DNA of 64,000 bases from Luteimonas aquatica. Lineage in GTDB: Bacteria; Pseudomonadota; Gammaproteobacteria; Xanthomonadales; Xanthomonadaceae. Below are positions 8,574 to 17,600 of the stretch, one piece after another. The stretch is from assembly GCF_022662575.1 (NCBI RefSeq), contig NZ_JALBFU010000003.1, positions 310,879 to 374,878 on the forward strand, written 5' to 3'. Position 1 is the stretch's first letter. Every line of letters begins with the position of its first letter. The notes under the pieces were generated by a model. The model saw only the letters and a program-made list of their open reading frames with translations, did not search any database and had not been told where the DNA came from. The position numbers and the translations under genes are program-made.

Positions 8574-11189
8574 TCAGAACTTGTACATCAGCGCCAGGCG
8601 ATACGACCGGCCCAGCAGGGGACGCGCCAGGAACGTGTTGGCGCCGGCGTCGGCGCTCTGCAGCTCGCCGGCGCGCGGATTGCCCTCGGTGAGGCCGAGC
8701 GAGTTGTTGAGGTTGTCGGCGTAGAGGAACAGCGACAGCTCCGGCGTCGCCTGCCAGCGCGCGCTGGCGTTGACCACGTCGTAGGACGGCAGCCGCACCG
8801 AGTTGGCGGTGTCCACGAAACGCTCGCCCTCGTATTCGTAGGCGACCTGCAGCCGCAGCCGGTCGTCGAACAGGTTCACGCCCGGCACCACGCGGAAGCT
8901 GTTCTTGGGCACGCGGATCAGCTGGTTGCCGACGTAGTCGCGCAGCACCAGATTCCCGCCCGACAGTTCCTGGTAGCGCAGATCGCGGTACTGCGGGTCC
9001 TGCACGGTGGCGGTGAGCTGCAGGTCGAACCAGGGGGCCGGGTACCAGCTGCCTTCCAGCTCCAGGCCGAAGGTGCGCGTGCTGGCGTAGCCCGACTCGG
9101 TGACCTGCTTGTTGTCGAGATCGAATTTCGTGTTGCTGAAGCCGACGTTGTCGTACTTGGTGTAGAACAGCGTCGCGAACAGGTCGAAGCTCTCGTCGCT
9201 GTACTTGTAGCCGATCTCGCCCAGATCCATCGTCTGCGTGTCGGCAGGCTTGTCGTTGGCCGCCTGGCATTCTGGCTGAGTCAGAAATCTCGTAACGCCC
9301 GAAGAATCCGTGATTTTCTTCTGGTAGCAATCGGAATTGCGGGTGATGTAGCTGGACAGGTTCGGCAGGCGGAAGGCCGAGGTCCAGCGCGCGAACAGGC
9401 CCGAATGCGGCGAGAACTGCCAGTTGGCGCCGATCGTCCAGCCGGTCTTGTTCGAATCCAGGTCGTAGCGCAGGAAGTCGCCGCTGCCGGTGAGCACGGC
9501 GGCCGTCGCCGGCGTGCCCAGCCTGGCCTCCCTGCGCAACTCGACCCAGCCCTCGGTCGCCACCTTCTCCCAGCGCACGCCGGCATCGATGCGCAGCCTG
9601 TCGCTGACCTGCCATTCGTCCGACAGGTAGAACGCCTGGGTGGTGGAGCGCCCGCTGGCGTTCTCCCATTCGTAGCCGTAGCGGTAGATGCCGTGGTCGG
9701 TCACGGTGGCGAGCGGATTGCCGGCGGCGTCGACCGCGACCAGGTCGAGCAGGCGCGCGTTGTCGCGCACGTCCAGCAGCACGTTGGAGGAGTAGCGGTC
9801 GAAGTCCTGGTCGAAGCGCGCGTAGTAGTAGCCCAGGGTGACGTCGTGGCTCTGCCCGCCGAAGTCGAAGTTGCGCATCACCCGCGTGTCGTTGATCCAC
9901 TCCTTCACCGGCATGGTCACCCCGCGCAGACCGCCGACCGCCATCAGACCGTTGCCGTTCTGGTTGGCCGGATCGAACGCCTGCGCCGGATCGTTGGCGT
10001 AGCGCAGCCGCCAGCCGGTCGCGCCGGGAATCGTCGCCAGCAGATTCTTCACCGCCGTCTGCTCGAAGAACTTGGGCGCGCTGGAAAGCGAGAGCGGAAA
10101 CGCGCCGTTGCGCTGGGTCCGCGTGTCGCTGTAGCGCAGCGCCTGCGCCAGCTTCCAGCCGGCACCCAGCTCGTAGTCGAACTTGAGCGTGTACTGGTCG
10201 CGCTCGACCTCGGTACCGAGGCTGTTGTCGAAGTCGTACCAGCTTCCGTCGCCCTGCAGCATGCGCACGCGCTGCGTCTCGGGTCCGGCCATGGTGCCGT
10301 AGTGGCCGTCGAAGCCGGGCACCGCGCGGATCCTTCCGCCGGCATAGGTGCGCATCGGGATCGGCAGGAACAGCGCCACCCGGTCGTCCATGCGCTTGTA
10401 GTCGAAGCCGAAACGGCCGCGTTCGAAGTCGCGGCTCAGGTTGATGCGGTACTGGCCGCCGTGGTTGGCCTGGAAGCCCGGGTCGCGGATGCCGTCGTCG
10501 CTGCGCATGAAGCCGCCGACGCCAAGCTTCCAGCCGCCGCCCAGCGGCGTGCCGAAGAAGGCGTCGTAGCGGGCCAGGCCGTAGTCGCCGACCGTCATCT
10601 TGAACGTGCCCTCGGCCTGGTCGCCGACCACGCGCGGGACGAAGTTGATCGCGCCGGCCGGGGCGTTGGAATAGAACACCGACGAGGGGCCGCCGCGCAC
10701 CACCTCGATGCGCTCGATGGTCTCGTCCAGGCGGAAGGCCTGGTCGCCGTTGAGGTAGCCCAGCGCCGGATCGTGCTGCACCGGCACGCCGTCCTCGAGG
10801 AGGGTCACCGAGCCGTAGCCGTCGACCGGGATGCCGCGGGCGCGGATGTTGCCGCTGGCCTCGCCGCCGGAGGCCTCCACCCAGAAGCCGGGCACCGATT
10901 TCATGGCCTCGGTCACCGAAGTCGGCGCCTGCAGGCGCAGCCGGTCCTCCTCGATGCGGGTGATCGAATAGCTGGTCTCGGCCTTGCTGCGCTCGCGGGT
11001 GCCGGAGCGGCCGGTGACGACGATCTTGTCCAGCTGGACGGTGCGGTCCTGCGGCGCGGCGGCGGCGTCGGGCGCCGACCCGTCCGCGGCGACGTCCGGC
11101 TCGGCGGCGTGGGCGAAGGGGGCGGCGGCGGCGCTCAGCGCGAGCGCGAGACGGATCGCGCCGCGCAGGGGGCGTGGCTTGCGGAGCAT
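8574..11189 (-). CDS. TonB-dependent outer-membrane receptor (operon with PHP phosphoesterase)
   Basis: The predicted protein is 871 aa. The start at 11189 opens a signal peptide ending AHA near residue 28. A TonB-box-like DKIVVTGRSG is followed by a plug domain (about 60-175) with IRARGIP, LLEDGVP and IERIEVVRGG, and then a 22-strand-type barrel ending in the outer-membrane signature SYRLALMYKF. Energised by TonB-ExbBD, it would take up a ligand that cannot be named from sequence. The PHP phosphoesterase gene follows after 5 nt. The pair sits, inverted, between thiS and thiG. Confidence 0.93.
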   Translation of the reverse strand: MLRKPRPLRGAIRLALALSAAAAPFAHAAEPDVAADGSAPDAAAAPQDRTVQLDKIVVTGRSGTRERSKAETSYSITRIEEDRLRLQAPTSVTEAMKSVPGFWVEASGGEASGNIRARGIPVDGYGSVTLLEDGVPVQHDPALGYLNGDQAFRLDETIERIEVVRGGPSSVFYSNAPAGAINFVPRVVGDQAEGTFKMTVGDYGLARYDAFFGTPLGGGWKLGVGGFMRSDDGIRDPGFQANHGGQYRINLSRDFERGRFGFDYKRMDDRVALFLPIPMRTYAGGRIRAVPGFDGHYGTMAGPETQRVRMLQGDGSWYDFDNSLGTEVERDQYTLKFDYELGAGWKLAQALRYSDTRTQRNGAFPLSLSSAPKFFEQTAVKNLLATIPGATGWRLRYANDPAQAFDPANQNGNGLMAVGGLRGVTMPVKEWINDTRVMRNFDFGGQSHDVTLGYYYARFDQDFDRYSSNVLLDVRDNARLLDLVAVDAAGNPLATVTDHGIYRYGYEWENASGRSTTQAFYLSDEWQVSDRLRIDAGVRWEKVATEGWVELRREARLGTPATAAVLTGSGDFLRYDLDSNKTGWTIGANWQFSPHSGLFARWTSAFRLPNLSSYITRNSDCYQKKITDSSGVTRFLTQPECQAANDKPADTQTMDLGEIGYKYSDESFDLFATLFYTKYDNVGFSNTKFDLDNKQVTESGYASTRTFGLELEGSWYPAPWFDLQLTATVQDPQYRDLRYQELSGGNLVLRDYVGNQLIRVPKNSFRVVPGVNLFDDRLRLQVAYEYEGERFVDTANSVRLPSYDVVNASARWQATPELSLFLYADNLNNSLGLTEGNPRAGELQSADAGANTFLARPLLGRSYRLALMYKF

Positions 11190-11339
11190 GGGGGATGCCT
11201 TGGAAATGAACGGGGGCTGTGCGAACACCGCGGCATCGTGATCGAGAATGCTTAAACCTTCGTGACACGAGACGGTCACGCGCGCTGCACGCCGCCTGCA
11301 CGCGAGCACAAGCCCGCGTCGATGCGACATAATTCGGAC

Positions 11340-12140
11340 ATGACTCCCGCCCCCCATCCGGACCCGCTGCTGATCGCGGGCAAGCCCTACGCGTCGCGCC
11401 TGCTGACCGGCACCGGCAAGTTCAAGGACCTCGAGGAAACCCGCGCCGCCACCGAGGCCGCCGGGGCCGAGATCGTCACCGTCGCCGTGCGCCGCACCAA
11501 CATCGGCCAGACCCCCGGCGAGCCCAACCTGCTCGACGTGCTGCCGCCCGAGCGCTACACCATCCTGCCCAACACCGCCGGCTGCTACACCGCCGACGAC
11601 GCGGTGCGCACCTGCCGCCTGGCGCGCGAACTGCTGGACGGCCGCGCCCTGGTCAAGCTGGAGGTGTTGGGCGACCAGAAGACCCTGTTCCCGGACGTGG
11701 TGCAGACCCTCAAGGCCGCCGAGCAGCTGGTGGCCGACGGCTTCGAGGTGATGGTCTACACCAGCGACGACCCGATCCTGGCCAAGCGCCTGGAGGAGAT
11801 CGGCTGCGTGGCGGTGATGCCGTTGGCCGCGCCGATCGGCTCGGGCCTGGGCATCCAGAACCGCTACAACCTGCTGGAGATCGTCGAGAACGCCAAGGTG
11901 CCGATCCTGGTCGACGCCGGCGTCGGCACCGCCTCGGACGCGGCGATCGCGATGGAGCTGGGCTGCCACGGCGTGCTGATGAACACCGCCATCGCCGGCG
12001 CCCGCGACCCGATCCGCATGGCCCGCGCCATGAAGCTGGCGGTGCAGGCCGGCCGCGACGCCTTCCTGGCCGGCCGCATCCCGCGCAAGCGCTACGCCAG
12101 CGCTTCCAGTCCGGTGGACGGCCTGATCGGGCAACCGTGA
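11340..12140 (+). CDS. thiG: Thiazole synthase ThiG
   Basis: The predicted protein is 266 aa. The start [10 protein letters not shown] at 11340 matches the family length. The (beta/alpha)8 enzyme builds the thiazole phosphate of thiamine from deoxyxylulose phosphate, dehydroglycine or iminoglycine, and ThiS-thiocarboxylate. Visible motifs are LLTGTGK near the N-terminus, the Schiff-base lysine in [17 protein letters not shown] and [12 protein letters not shown]. Its stop overlaps the start of a 30-codon ORF (TGATG) that bridges to trmB. It is separated from thiS by an inserted divergent operon. Confidence 0.96.
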   Translation: MTPAPHPDPLLIAGKPYASRLLTGTGKFKDLEETRAATEAAGAEIVTVAVRRTNIGQTPGEPNLLDVLPPERYTILPNTAGCYTADDAVRTCRLARELLDGRALVKLEVLGDQKTLFPDVVQTLKAAEQLVADGFEVMVYTSDDPILAKRLEEIGCVAVMPLAAPIGSGLGIQNRYNLLEIVENAKVPILVDAGVGTASDAAIAMELGCHGVLMNTAIAGARDPIRMARAMKLAVQAGRDAFLAGRIPRKRYASASSPVDGLIGQP

Positions 12141-12232
12141 TGCCGTCCGCATTCCCGCCGCCGCAGCAAGAGAGCCCCGCCCGCGTCCGCGCCGCGCGTC
12201 CGCTCGCCTGCGTCCGGGCACGCGCGGCGTGA
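12140..12232 (+). CDS. Possible 30-aa coupling ORF between thiG and trmB
   Basis: The ATG overlaps the thiG stop (TGATG) and its TGA overlaps the trmB GTG start (GTGA). The peptide is Pro/Arg/Ala-rich and looks like nothing known. It may only serve to carry ribosomes from thiG to trmB, or be chance in a GC-rich gap. Confidence 0.3.
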   Translation: MPSAFPPPQQESPARVRAARPLACVRARAA

Positions 12233-12987
12233 CCGATCCCTTCTCCAGCGACGGTGCCAAGGCTCCGCCCAAACCCTTCACCGCCACCCCGGGCGAGCGC
12301 CGCGTGCGCAGCTTCGTGCTGCGCCAGGGCCGCTTCACCCCGGCGCAGCAGCGCGCCTTCGACCAGCTGTGGCCGCGCTTCGGGCTCGACTACCTGGGCG
12401 AGGCGCGCGATTTCGACGGCGCGTTCGGGCGCCGCGCGCCGCGCGTGCTCGAGATCGGCTTCGGCAACGGCGAGGCGCTGCGCTACGCCGCCGCGCACGA
12501 CCGCGATCGCGACTACATCGGCATCGAGGTGCACGCGCCCGGCGTCGGCCGCCTGCTCAACGCCCTGGCCGAGGACGGCAGCGACCACGTCCGGCTCTAC
12601 CACCACGACGCCGTCGAGGTGCTGACCCGCGAGATCGCCGACGGCGGCCTGGACGAGATCCGCATCTACTTCCCCGACCCCTGGCACAAGAAGCGCCACC
12701 ACAAGCGGCGCCTGGTGCAGCCGGAATTCGCGCGATTGCTGGTGCGCAAGCTGGCCGCGGACGGCCGCTTGCACCTGGCCACCGATTGGCGGGACTATGC
12801 GGAGCAGATGTGGGACGTGCTCGACGCCACCCCTGGACTGCGCAATCGCGCCGGCGCGCGCGGCGCCGTGCCGCGCCCGGACTGGCGCCCGCAGACGCAC
12901 TTCGAGACGCGCGGCCAGCGCCTCGGCCACGAGGTCTGGGATCTGCTGTACGACCGCATGCCCCACGACGGCGCGGATCGCGGCTGA
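12229..12987 (+). CDS. trmB: tRNA (guanine-N7-)-methyltransferase TrmB
   Basis: The predicted protein is 252 aa from a GTG start, which matches the N-terminus of xanthomonad TrmB (MTDPFSS). It methylates G46 of tRNAs with SAM. The SAM-binding motif I is [10 protein letters not shown] (about 82-91), followed by the acidic GIEVH. The family signature is [17 protein letters not shown] (about 145-161). The C-terminal THFETRG motif is present. It follows thiG closely, as in related genomes, supporting an original thiS-thiG-trmB order. Confidence 0.95.
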   Translation: MTDPFSSDGAKAPPKPFTATPGERRVRSFVLRQGRFTPAQQRAFDQLWPRFGLDYLGEARDFDGAFGRRAPRVLEIGFGNGEALRYAAAHDRDRDYIGIEVHAPGVGRLLNALAEDGSDHVRLYHHDAVEVLTREIADGGLDEIRIYFPDPWHKKRHHKRRLVQPEFARLLVRKLAADGRLHLATDWRDYAEQMWDVLDATPGLRNRAGARGAVPRPDWRPQTHFETRGQRLGHEVWDLLYDRMPHDGADRG

Positions 12988-13005
12988 GCGGCTGACGGAC
13001 GAGAC

Positions 13006-14844
13006 ATGGACAGCACCCTCGCCCTCACCACCGACATGGAGATCGTGCTCGCCCTGATCGGGCTGACGATGGTGCTGTTCCTGTTCGAGCGCGTGCGCGC
13101 CGACCTGGTGGCGCTGGTGGTGCTGGTGATGCTCGGCCTCACCGGCCTGGTGGCGCCGGAGGACCTGTTCAACGGCTTCTCCAGTAACGCGGTCATCAGC
13201 GTGATCGCCACCATGATCCTGGGCACCGGCCTGGACCGCACCGGCGCCCTCAACCGCCTCGCCGCCTGGCTGCTGCGCCGCGCGCGCGGGGTCGAGCAGC
13301 GCCTGCTGCTGCTCACCTCGGCCATCGCCGGACTGAACTCCTCGATCATGCAGAACCCGTCGGTGATGGCGCTGTACCTGCCGGTCGCCTCGCGCATCTC
13401 CTCGCGCACCGGCGTGGCGCTCTCGCGCCTGCTGCTGCCGATCGCCGCCGCCATCGTGATGGGCGGCGCGCTGACCATGGTCGGCAACTCGCCGCTGATC
13501 CTGCTCAACGACCTGCTGGTGGCCGCCAACGCCAACCTGCCCTCCGGCGTGGCCACGCTGGAGCCGCTGCAGATGTTCGCGCCGATGCCCATTGGCCTAG
13601 CGCTGCTGCTGGCCGGGCTGGCGTACTTCCATTTCTTCGGCGACAAGGAACTGCGCGGCGACATCGACAAGGGCGTCACCCCGGCGCGCACGCAGAGCTA
13701 CTTCACCCAGGCCTACGGCATCGAGGGCGACGTGTTCGAGCTCACCGTCGGCGCCGACAGCCCGCTGGTGGGCATGTCGCTGGGCGAGGCGGAGGCGCTG
13801 CACGGCGCGCCGCTGCTGCTGGCGCTCAAGACCGGCAACGAATCGCGCCTGGCGCCGCCGGGCGACGCCCGCATCTGGGTGGGCAGCGTGCTCGGTGCGA
13901 TGGGGCCGCGGCAGAAGGTCGCCGACTTCGCCCAGAACAACTTCCTGCGCCTGTCGGCGCGCCTGCGCGAGTTCGGCGACCTGTTCAACCCCAGCCGCGC
14001 CGGCATCTCCGAGGCGGTGGTGCCGCCGACCTCGAGCTTCATCGGCAAGACCTCGGCGCAGCTGGAGCTGCGCAAGAAGCACGGCATCAGCCTGCTGGCC
14101 ATCAACCGCGACAAGGACGTGCTGCGCGACAACGTGCGCACGGTGCCGCTGCGCGCCGGCGACATGCTGGTGCTGCACAGCATCTGGCAGGACCTGGCGC
14201 AGACCGCCGCCAGCCGCGACTTCGTCGTGGTCACCGACTATCCCAAGGGCGAGCAGCGCCCGCACAAGTTCAAGATCGCGATGACGATCTTCGCGATCAC
14301 CATGCTGATCGCGCTGTCCTCGCGCATTCCGACCTCGATCGCGCTGATGGCCGGCGTGGCCGGCATGCTGATCACCGGCGTGCTGAAGATGGACGAGGCC
14401 TACGCCTCGATCAACTGGAAGACGGTGTTCCTGATGGCCTGCCTGATCCCGCTCGGCTGGGCGATGGACTCCAGCGGCACGGCGGCGTGGATCGCCGGGC
14501 ACACCATCGAGCGGCTGCCCGCGGGCATTCCCGTCTGGCTGCTGGAAATCGCCGTGGCGCTGCTCACCACCGCGTTCTCGCTGGTGATCAGCCACGTCGG
14601 CGCGACCATCGTGATGGTGCCGCTGGCGATCAACCTGGCGCTGGCGGCCGGCGGCAATCCGACCGGGTTCGCGCTGATCGTGGCGCTGTCGGCATCGAAC
14701 AATTTCATGACCGCGTCGAATCCGGTGATCTCGATGATCACGGGGCCGGCGGATTACAGCGCCAAGGAGATGTGGCGGATCGGCGGGCCGTTGTCGCTGG
14801 TCTATACGCTGATCGTGGTGGTGATGGTGAATTTGCTCTTCTGA
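13006..14844 (+). CDS. SLC13-family permease with two central RCK_C (TrkA-C) domains
   Basis: The predicted protein is 612 aa. The membrane halves (about 10-215 and 425-612) are separated by a soluble stretch of about 230-400 that contains two TrkA-C-like repeats (GDVFELTVGADSPLVGMSL and EAVVPPTSSFIGKT...). The transport halves carry the NSSIMQNPS and GNSPLI segments and, in the second half, SHVGATIVMVPLA and SNNFMTASNPV, which are typical of the divalent-anion:Na+ symporter superfamily (sulfate-like or dicarboxylate substrates). The TrkA-C domains suggest ligand control. The substrate cannot be assigned. The gene faces the Rieske gene across a ~550-bp repeat. Confidence 0.9.
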   Translation: MDSTLALTTDMEIVLALIGLTMVLFLFERVRADLVALVVLVMLGLTGLVAPEDLFNGFSSNAVISVIATMILGTGLDRTGALNRLAAWLLRRARGVEQRLLLLTSAIAGLNSSIMQNPSVMALYLPVASRISSRTGVALSRLLLPIAAAIVMGGALTMVGNSPLILLNDLLVAANANLPSGVATLEPLQMFAPMPIGLALLLAGLAYFHFFGDKELRGDIDKGVTPARTQSYFTQAYGIEGDVFELTVGADSPLVGMSLGEAEALHGAPLLLALKTGNESRLAPPGDARIWVGSVLGAMGPRQKVADFAQNNFLRLSARLREFGDLFNPSRAGISEAVVPPTSSFIGKTSAQLELRKKHGISLLAINRDKDVLRDNVRTVPLRAGDMLVLHSIWQDLAQTAASRDFVVVTDYPKGEQRPHKFKIAMTIFAITMLIALSSRIPTSIALMAGVAGMLITGVLKMDEAYASINWKTVFLMACLIPLGWAMDSSGTAAWIAGHTIERLPAGIPVWLLEIAVALLTTAFSLVISHVGATIVMVPLAINLALAAGGNPTGFALIVALSASNNFMTASNPVISMITGPADYSAKEMWRIGGPLSLVYTLIVVVMVNLLF

Positions 14845-14885
14845 CCCTGCTGGTCTCGCAGGCACCGTTACCTGGCCTTAGTGAA

Positions 14886-15439
14886 GGGCAAGATCAAAGG
14901 CGTTTCGTCCGCTGTCTCGGCCGAGTTCATTTCTTTTGATAAGCGTCAAAAGAAACGAACCAAAGAAAAACGCCTTCCCCGACACATCAGCCCCACGCCG
15001 GAAAGGCTGAGGGGATTTTCCGACTCGCCCTCCTGGCTCGGTCGGAAAATGGCGGGCATCCCTGCCCGCCACCCTCTGGGTCTGGGCAGAGCAATGGCTC
15101 ACAAAGATTTGTAGAAGCAAAGCCTTCTTCCTATTCCTTCAGATTCGTCATCCCAGCGCAAGCTGGGACCCATTTTTCGCTTTTGCCTTCGTCTCTAAAG
15201 ATGTCGATACGACATTGGCAATGGGAGACCCGAAGGTGTCGAGGGCCATCGGCCCGAGGGCACAGGGATGTGCGCCGTTTTTCGACCGAGCCAGGAGGGC
15301 GAGTCGAAAAATCCCGATAGCAGTCAAGTAATGGGAGTGCTTCGTCGGGGACGGCCGTTTTCTTTGGTTCGTTTCTTTTGGGCCAGCAAAAGAAATGAAC
15401 TCGGCCGCGACAGCGGACGAAACGCTTTTGATCTTGCCC
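14886..15439 (+). repeat. ~550-bp giant imperfect palindrome, copy A
   Basis: The ends are inverted repeats (GGGCAAGATCAAA.GCGTTTCG at the left, its complement at the right) that continue for some 75 bp and include an internal small hairpin (CTTTTGATAAGCGTCAAAAG). Inside are two divergent inverted arms sharing GACTCGCCCTCCTGGCTCGG. A REP-like core lies near 15145-15180 (CCCAGCGC...CTGGG). No transposase is encoded; short frames across it are not protein-like. The same element lies inverted at 59366-59904. It fills the space between convergent genes. Confidence 0.88.
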
Positions 15440-15474
15440 TGGTCGATATAACCGAATCGACAAGCAAACAAGGA

Positions 15475-15843
15475 CTACCCTTGTTCCAGGAACACCTGCC
15501 CATCGCTCACCCGCACCGAAACCGCGCGCAGACTCTCCCCTCGACAGGGCCCCGCCACGCAATCCCCGCGCAGCAGCTCGAAGCTCGCCCCATGCGCCGC
15601 GCACACCAGCAACCCGTCCTTCGACTTCAGGAACTGCCCCGGCGCCCAGTCCAGCCGGCGCCCGGCATGCGGGCAGACGTTGAGCCAGGCGCGCACCGCG
15701 TCGCCCTCGCGGTAGAGGATCAGGGACTCCGCATCGCCGCCCAGCACCGCCTCGGCCTCGGCGAAGCCGCCGTCGGCGATCTCGGCGAGCGCCAGCAACG
15801 GCGCCGCCCCCGCCTTTAACGAACTCCTTACATCTTCGCTCAT
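15475..15843 (-). CDS. Rieske [2Fe-2S] ferredoxin-like protein
   Basis: The predicted protein is 122 aa; MSEDVRSS at 15843 is taken as the start. Both halves of the Rieske cluster motif are intact: CPHAG (C-x-H) and, 17 residues after the His, CAAHGA (C-x-x-H). It is the stand-alone ferredoxin type, a small cytosolic electron carrier; no oxygenase or nitrite reductase partner is next to it. It is divergent from the small membrane protein that follows, with 71 bp between starts for both promoters. Confidence 0.9.
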   Translation of the reverse strand: MSEDVRSSLKAGAAPLLALAEIADGGFAEAEAVLGGDAESLILYREGDAVRAWLNVCPHAGRRLDWAPGQFLKSKDGLLVCAAHGASFELLRGDCVAGPCRGESLRAVSVRVSDGQVFLEQG

Positions 15844-15914
15844 GCCGGGCCCGATACTTGGCAATCCGGCATTCTAGCCAACGCCGGATTCTTCAATCCC
15901 ATTGTGTCACGACG

Positions 15915-16247
15915 ATGTCCGCAAGCCCGATATCCAGTCTGTTTCGCCGCCTCAAGACCCGCCTCGCCACCTCCGGACTGTCGGCGCTGTTCGCGCCGCG
16001 CAAGCCGCGCCATGCCCTGCTGCGCGTGGCCTTCGGCGTGCTCGGCGTCGCGCTGCTGCTGGTGCTGCTGGTGATCGGCGTGTTCGTCGGCGCGGCGATG
16101 CTGATCGGCGGCCTGCTGCTGCGCCTGCTCGGCCAGCGCGGCAAGCCCGTCGCGCGCAAGCGCGTGGTCGACGGCGAGTACCGCGTGGTCGGCAAGAACG
16201 GCGCCGCCGCCAACGCGCGCCCGCCGATCGCCCGCCTGTCCACCTGA
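15915..16247 (+). CDS. Small single-pass or hairpin membrane protein, unknown function
   Basis: The predicted protein is 110 aa. The start at MSASPISS (15915) is preferred over an upstream ATG because the latter would overlap the Rieske promoter and reads unlike protein. A long hydrophobic stretch at about 39-74 (LLLVLLVIGVFVGAAMLIGG) is flanked by basic residues (RFAPRKPRH-like before, RGKPVARKR after). It may form one long or two short TM helices. A GEYRVV(G)K motif follows. The FAH gene starts 14 nt after the stop, so they are probably co-transcribed. I do not recognise a function. Confidence 0.75.
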   Translation: MSASPISSLFRRLKTRLATSGLSALFAPRKPRHALLRVAFGVLGVALLLVLLVIGVFVGAAMLIGGLLLRLLGQRGKPVARKRVVDGEYRVVGKNGAAANARPPIARLST

Positions 16248-16261
16248 TCGCGCTTCCCCGC

Positions 16262-17005
16262 GTGCCGCGCCCCGCCGAGGACGTCATCCCCGCGCCCGCG
16301 CCGCCGCGCGTGCCCGTGCGCGGCGGCGGCACGTCTCCTGCAGGAATGTTCCCGGTACGCCGCATCTATTGCGTCGGGCGCAACTTCGCCGACCACGCCC
16401 GCGAGATGGGCGCCGAGGCCCCGGCCGCGAAGGCCGAGCGCGGCACGCCGGTGTTCTTCTCCAAGCCCGCCGACGCCCTCGCGCTCGAGGGCACCGCCGT
16501 CTACCCGCCGGGCACGCAGGACCTTCACCACGAGATCGAACTGGTGGTCGCGCTCGGCCGCGACGCGCCCGCCGGCGTGCTCGCCGTCGAGGACGCGCAG
16601 GCGCTGGTGTTCGGCTACGGCATCGGCCTCGACCTCACGCGCCGCGACCTGCAGGCCGCGGCCAAGGCCAAGGGCCTGCCCTGGGATACGGCCAAGGGCT
16701 TCGACCAGTCCGCGCCGCTGAGCGAACTGGTGCCGGCCGCCGCGCTCGGCGAGCTGGCCCCGCGCACGCTGTCCCTGCACGTCAACGGCGCGCTGCGCCA
16801 GCGCTCGCGCCTGGACCAGATGATCTGGGACGTTCCCGACATCCTGCACGAGCTCTCCAGGCTCTACGCCTTGCGCGCCGGCGACCTGGTGTTCATGGGC
16901 ACGCCCGCCGGCGTGGCGGCGCTGCAGCCCGGCGACGTCTGCCTCGGGCAGCTCGACGACGTCCTCGAGCTGCACTGCCGCATCATGCCCGCCGACATGC
17001 GCTGA
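16262..17005 (+). CDS. Fumarylacetoacetate hydrolase (FAH)-family hydrolase/isomerase
   Basis: The predicted protein is 247 aa with a GTG start at 16262, which supplies the Pro-rich N-terminus usual for YcgM/fumarylpyruvate-hydrolase-like members; an internal ATG at 16346 would also keep the whole domain. The core begins FPVRRIYCVGRNFADHAREMG. The metal-binding HHEIEL (H-x-E) and GYGIGLDLTRRDLQ follow, then GFDQSAP and MGTPAGV. The family cleaves or isomerises acylpyruvates and oxaloacetate-type keto acids. No aromatic-degradation genes adjoin it, so a housekeeping oxaloacetate-tautomerase or acylpyruvase role is as likely as a pathway role. Confidence 0.88.
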   Translation: MPRPAEDVIPAPAPPRVPVRGGGTSPAGMFPVRRIYCVGRNFADHAREMGAEAPAAKAERGTPVFFSKPADALALEGTAVYPPGTQDLHHEIELVVALGRDAPAGVLAVEDAQALVFGYGIGLDLTRRDLQAAAKAKGLPWDTAKGFDQSAPLSELVPAAALGELAPRTLSLHVNGALRQRSRLDQMIWDVPDILHELSRLYALRAGDLVFMGTPAGVAALQPGDVCLGQLDDVLELHCRIMPADMR

Positions 17006-17063
17006 CCGCCCGCTGCGGTAAGCTTGGGCCTCCCCCACCCGCAACCTAACGAGGGCGAAGACG

Positions 17064-17471
17064 ATGGGCATGATGAGTGAGTTCAAAGAATTTGCGATGC
17101 GCGGCAACGTCATCGATCTCGCCGTCGGCGTGGTGATCGGCGCCGCGTTCGGCAAGATCGTCACCGCGCTGGTGGAAAAGATCATCATGCCCCTGATCGG
17201 GCTGGTCACCGGCGGGCTCGACTTCTCGCGCTGGTCGGTGACGCTGCGCGAGGCCGTCGTCGACGCCGCCGGCAAGGAGACCACGCCGGCGCTGGTGCTG
17301 GGCTTCGGCGACTTCATCAACACCATCATCCAGTTCGTGGTCGTCGCCTTCGCCATCTTCCTCGTGGTCAAGGCCATCAACCGCGTGCACCGCAAGCCGG
17401 AAGAAGCCCCGGCCGCGACCCCGGAAGACGTGCTGCTGCTGCGCGAGATCCGCGATTCGCTGAAGAAGTGA
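17064..17471 (+). CDS. mscL: Large-conductance mechanosensitive channel MscL
   Basis: The predicted protein is 135 aa, the normal length. It opens [21 protein letters not shown], the S1/TM1 gating segment of the pentameric inner-membrane tension valve. TM2 follows at about 86-108, then a basic KAINRV stretch and the charged C-terminal helix [11 protein letters not shown]. It protects against hypo-osmotic shock. A strong hairpin lies 78 nt downstream and it is probably monocistronic. Confidence 0.97.
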   Translation: MGMMSEFKEFAMRGNVIDLAVGVVIGAAFGKIVTALVEKIIMPLIGLVTGGLDFSRWSVTLREAVVDAAGKETTPALVLGFGDFINTIIQFVVVAFAIFLVVKAINRVHRKPEEAPAATPEDVLLLREIRDSLKK

Positions 17472-17548
17472 CGCGCAAGCGTTTCGCGCGCGGCGCCTGG
17501 CTGGCGCGAGAAAGATTCAAGTCCGGCATGACTTGCGACAGGTAACGC

Positions 17549-17583
17549 GGAAGCCGCGGGTTGTTAAGCTCGCGGCTTCCTTT
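17549..17583 (+). terminator. Probable intrinsic terminator after mscL
   Basis: The ten-pair stem GGAAGCCGCG/CGCGGCTTCC has a 12-nt loop and is followed by TTTC. It ends 17 nt before the peptidase start, so it might also act in that gene's leader. Confidence 0.55.
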
Positions 17584-17600
17584 CGTTCGAGGACACCGCA

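Noticed and set aside
7030-11301. 1423-codon minus-strand frame
   Set aside because: Only the last 512 codons are the PHP phosphoesterase; the rest is the receptor gene read out of frame.
11327-11333. CATAAT close to the thiG start as a -10 element
   Set aside because: It lies only about 7 nt before the ATG and has no -35; it would need a leaderless transcript, which cannot be supported.
8574-12338. Minus-strand frame extending the TonB receptor to 1254 codons
   Set aside because: The extra N-terminal part is antisense to thiG; signal peptide and start are at 11189.
14881-15604. Short ORFs over the large palindrome near 15 kb
   Set aside because: They read non-coding repeat sequence; similar frames appear in the other copy without protein-like features.
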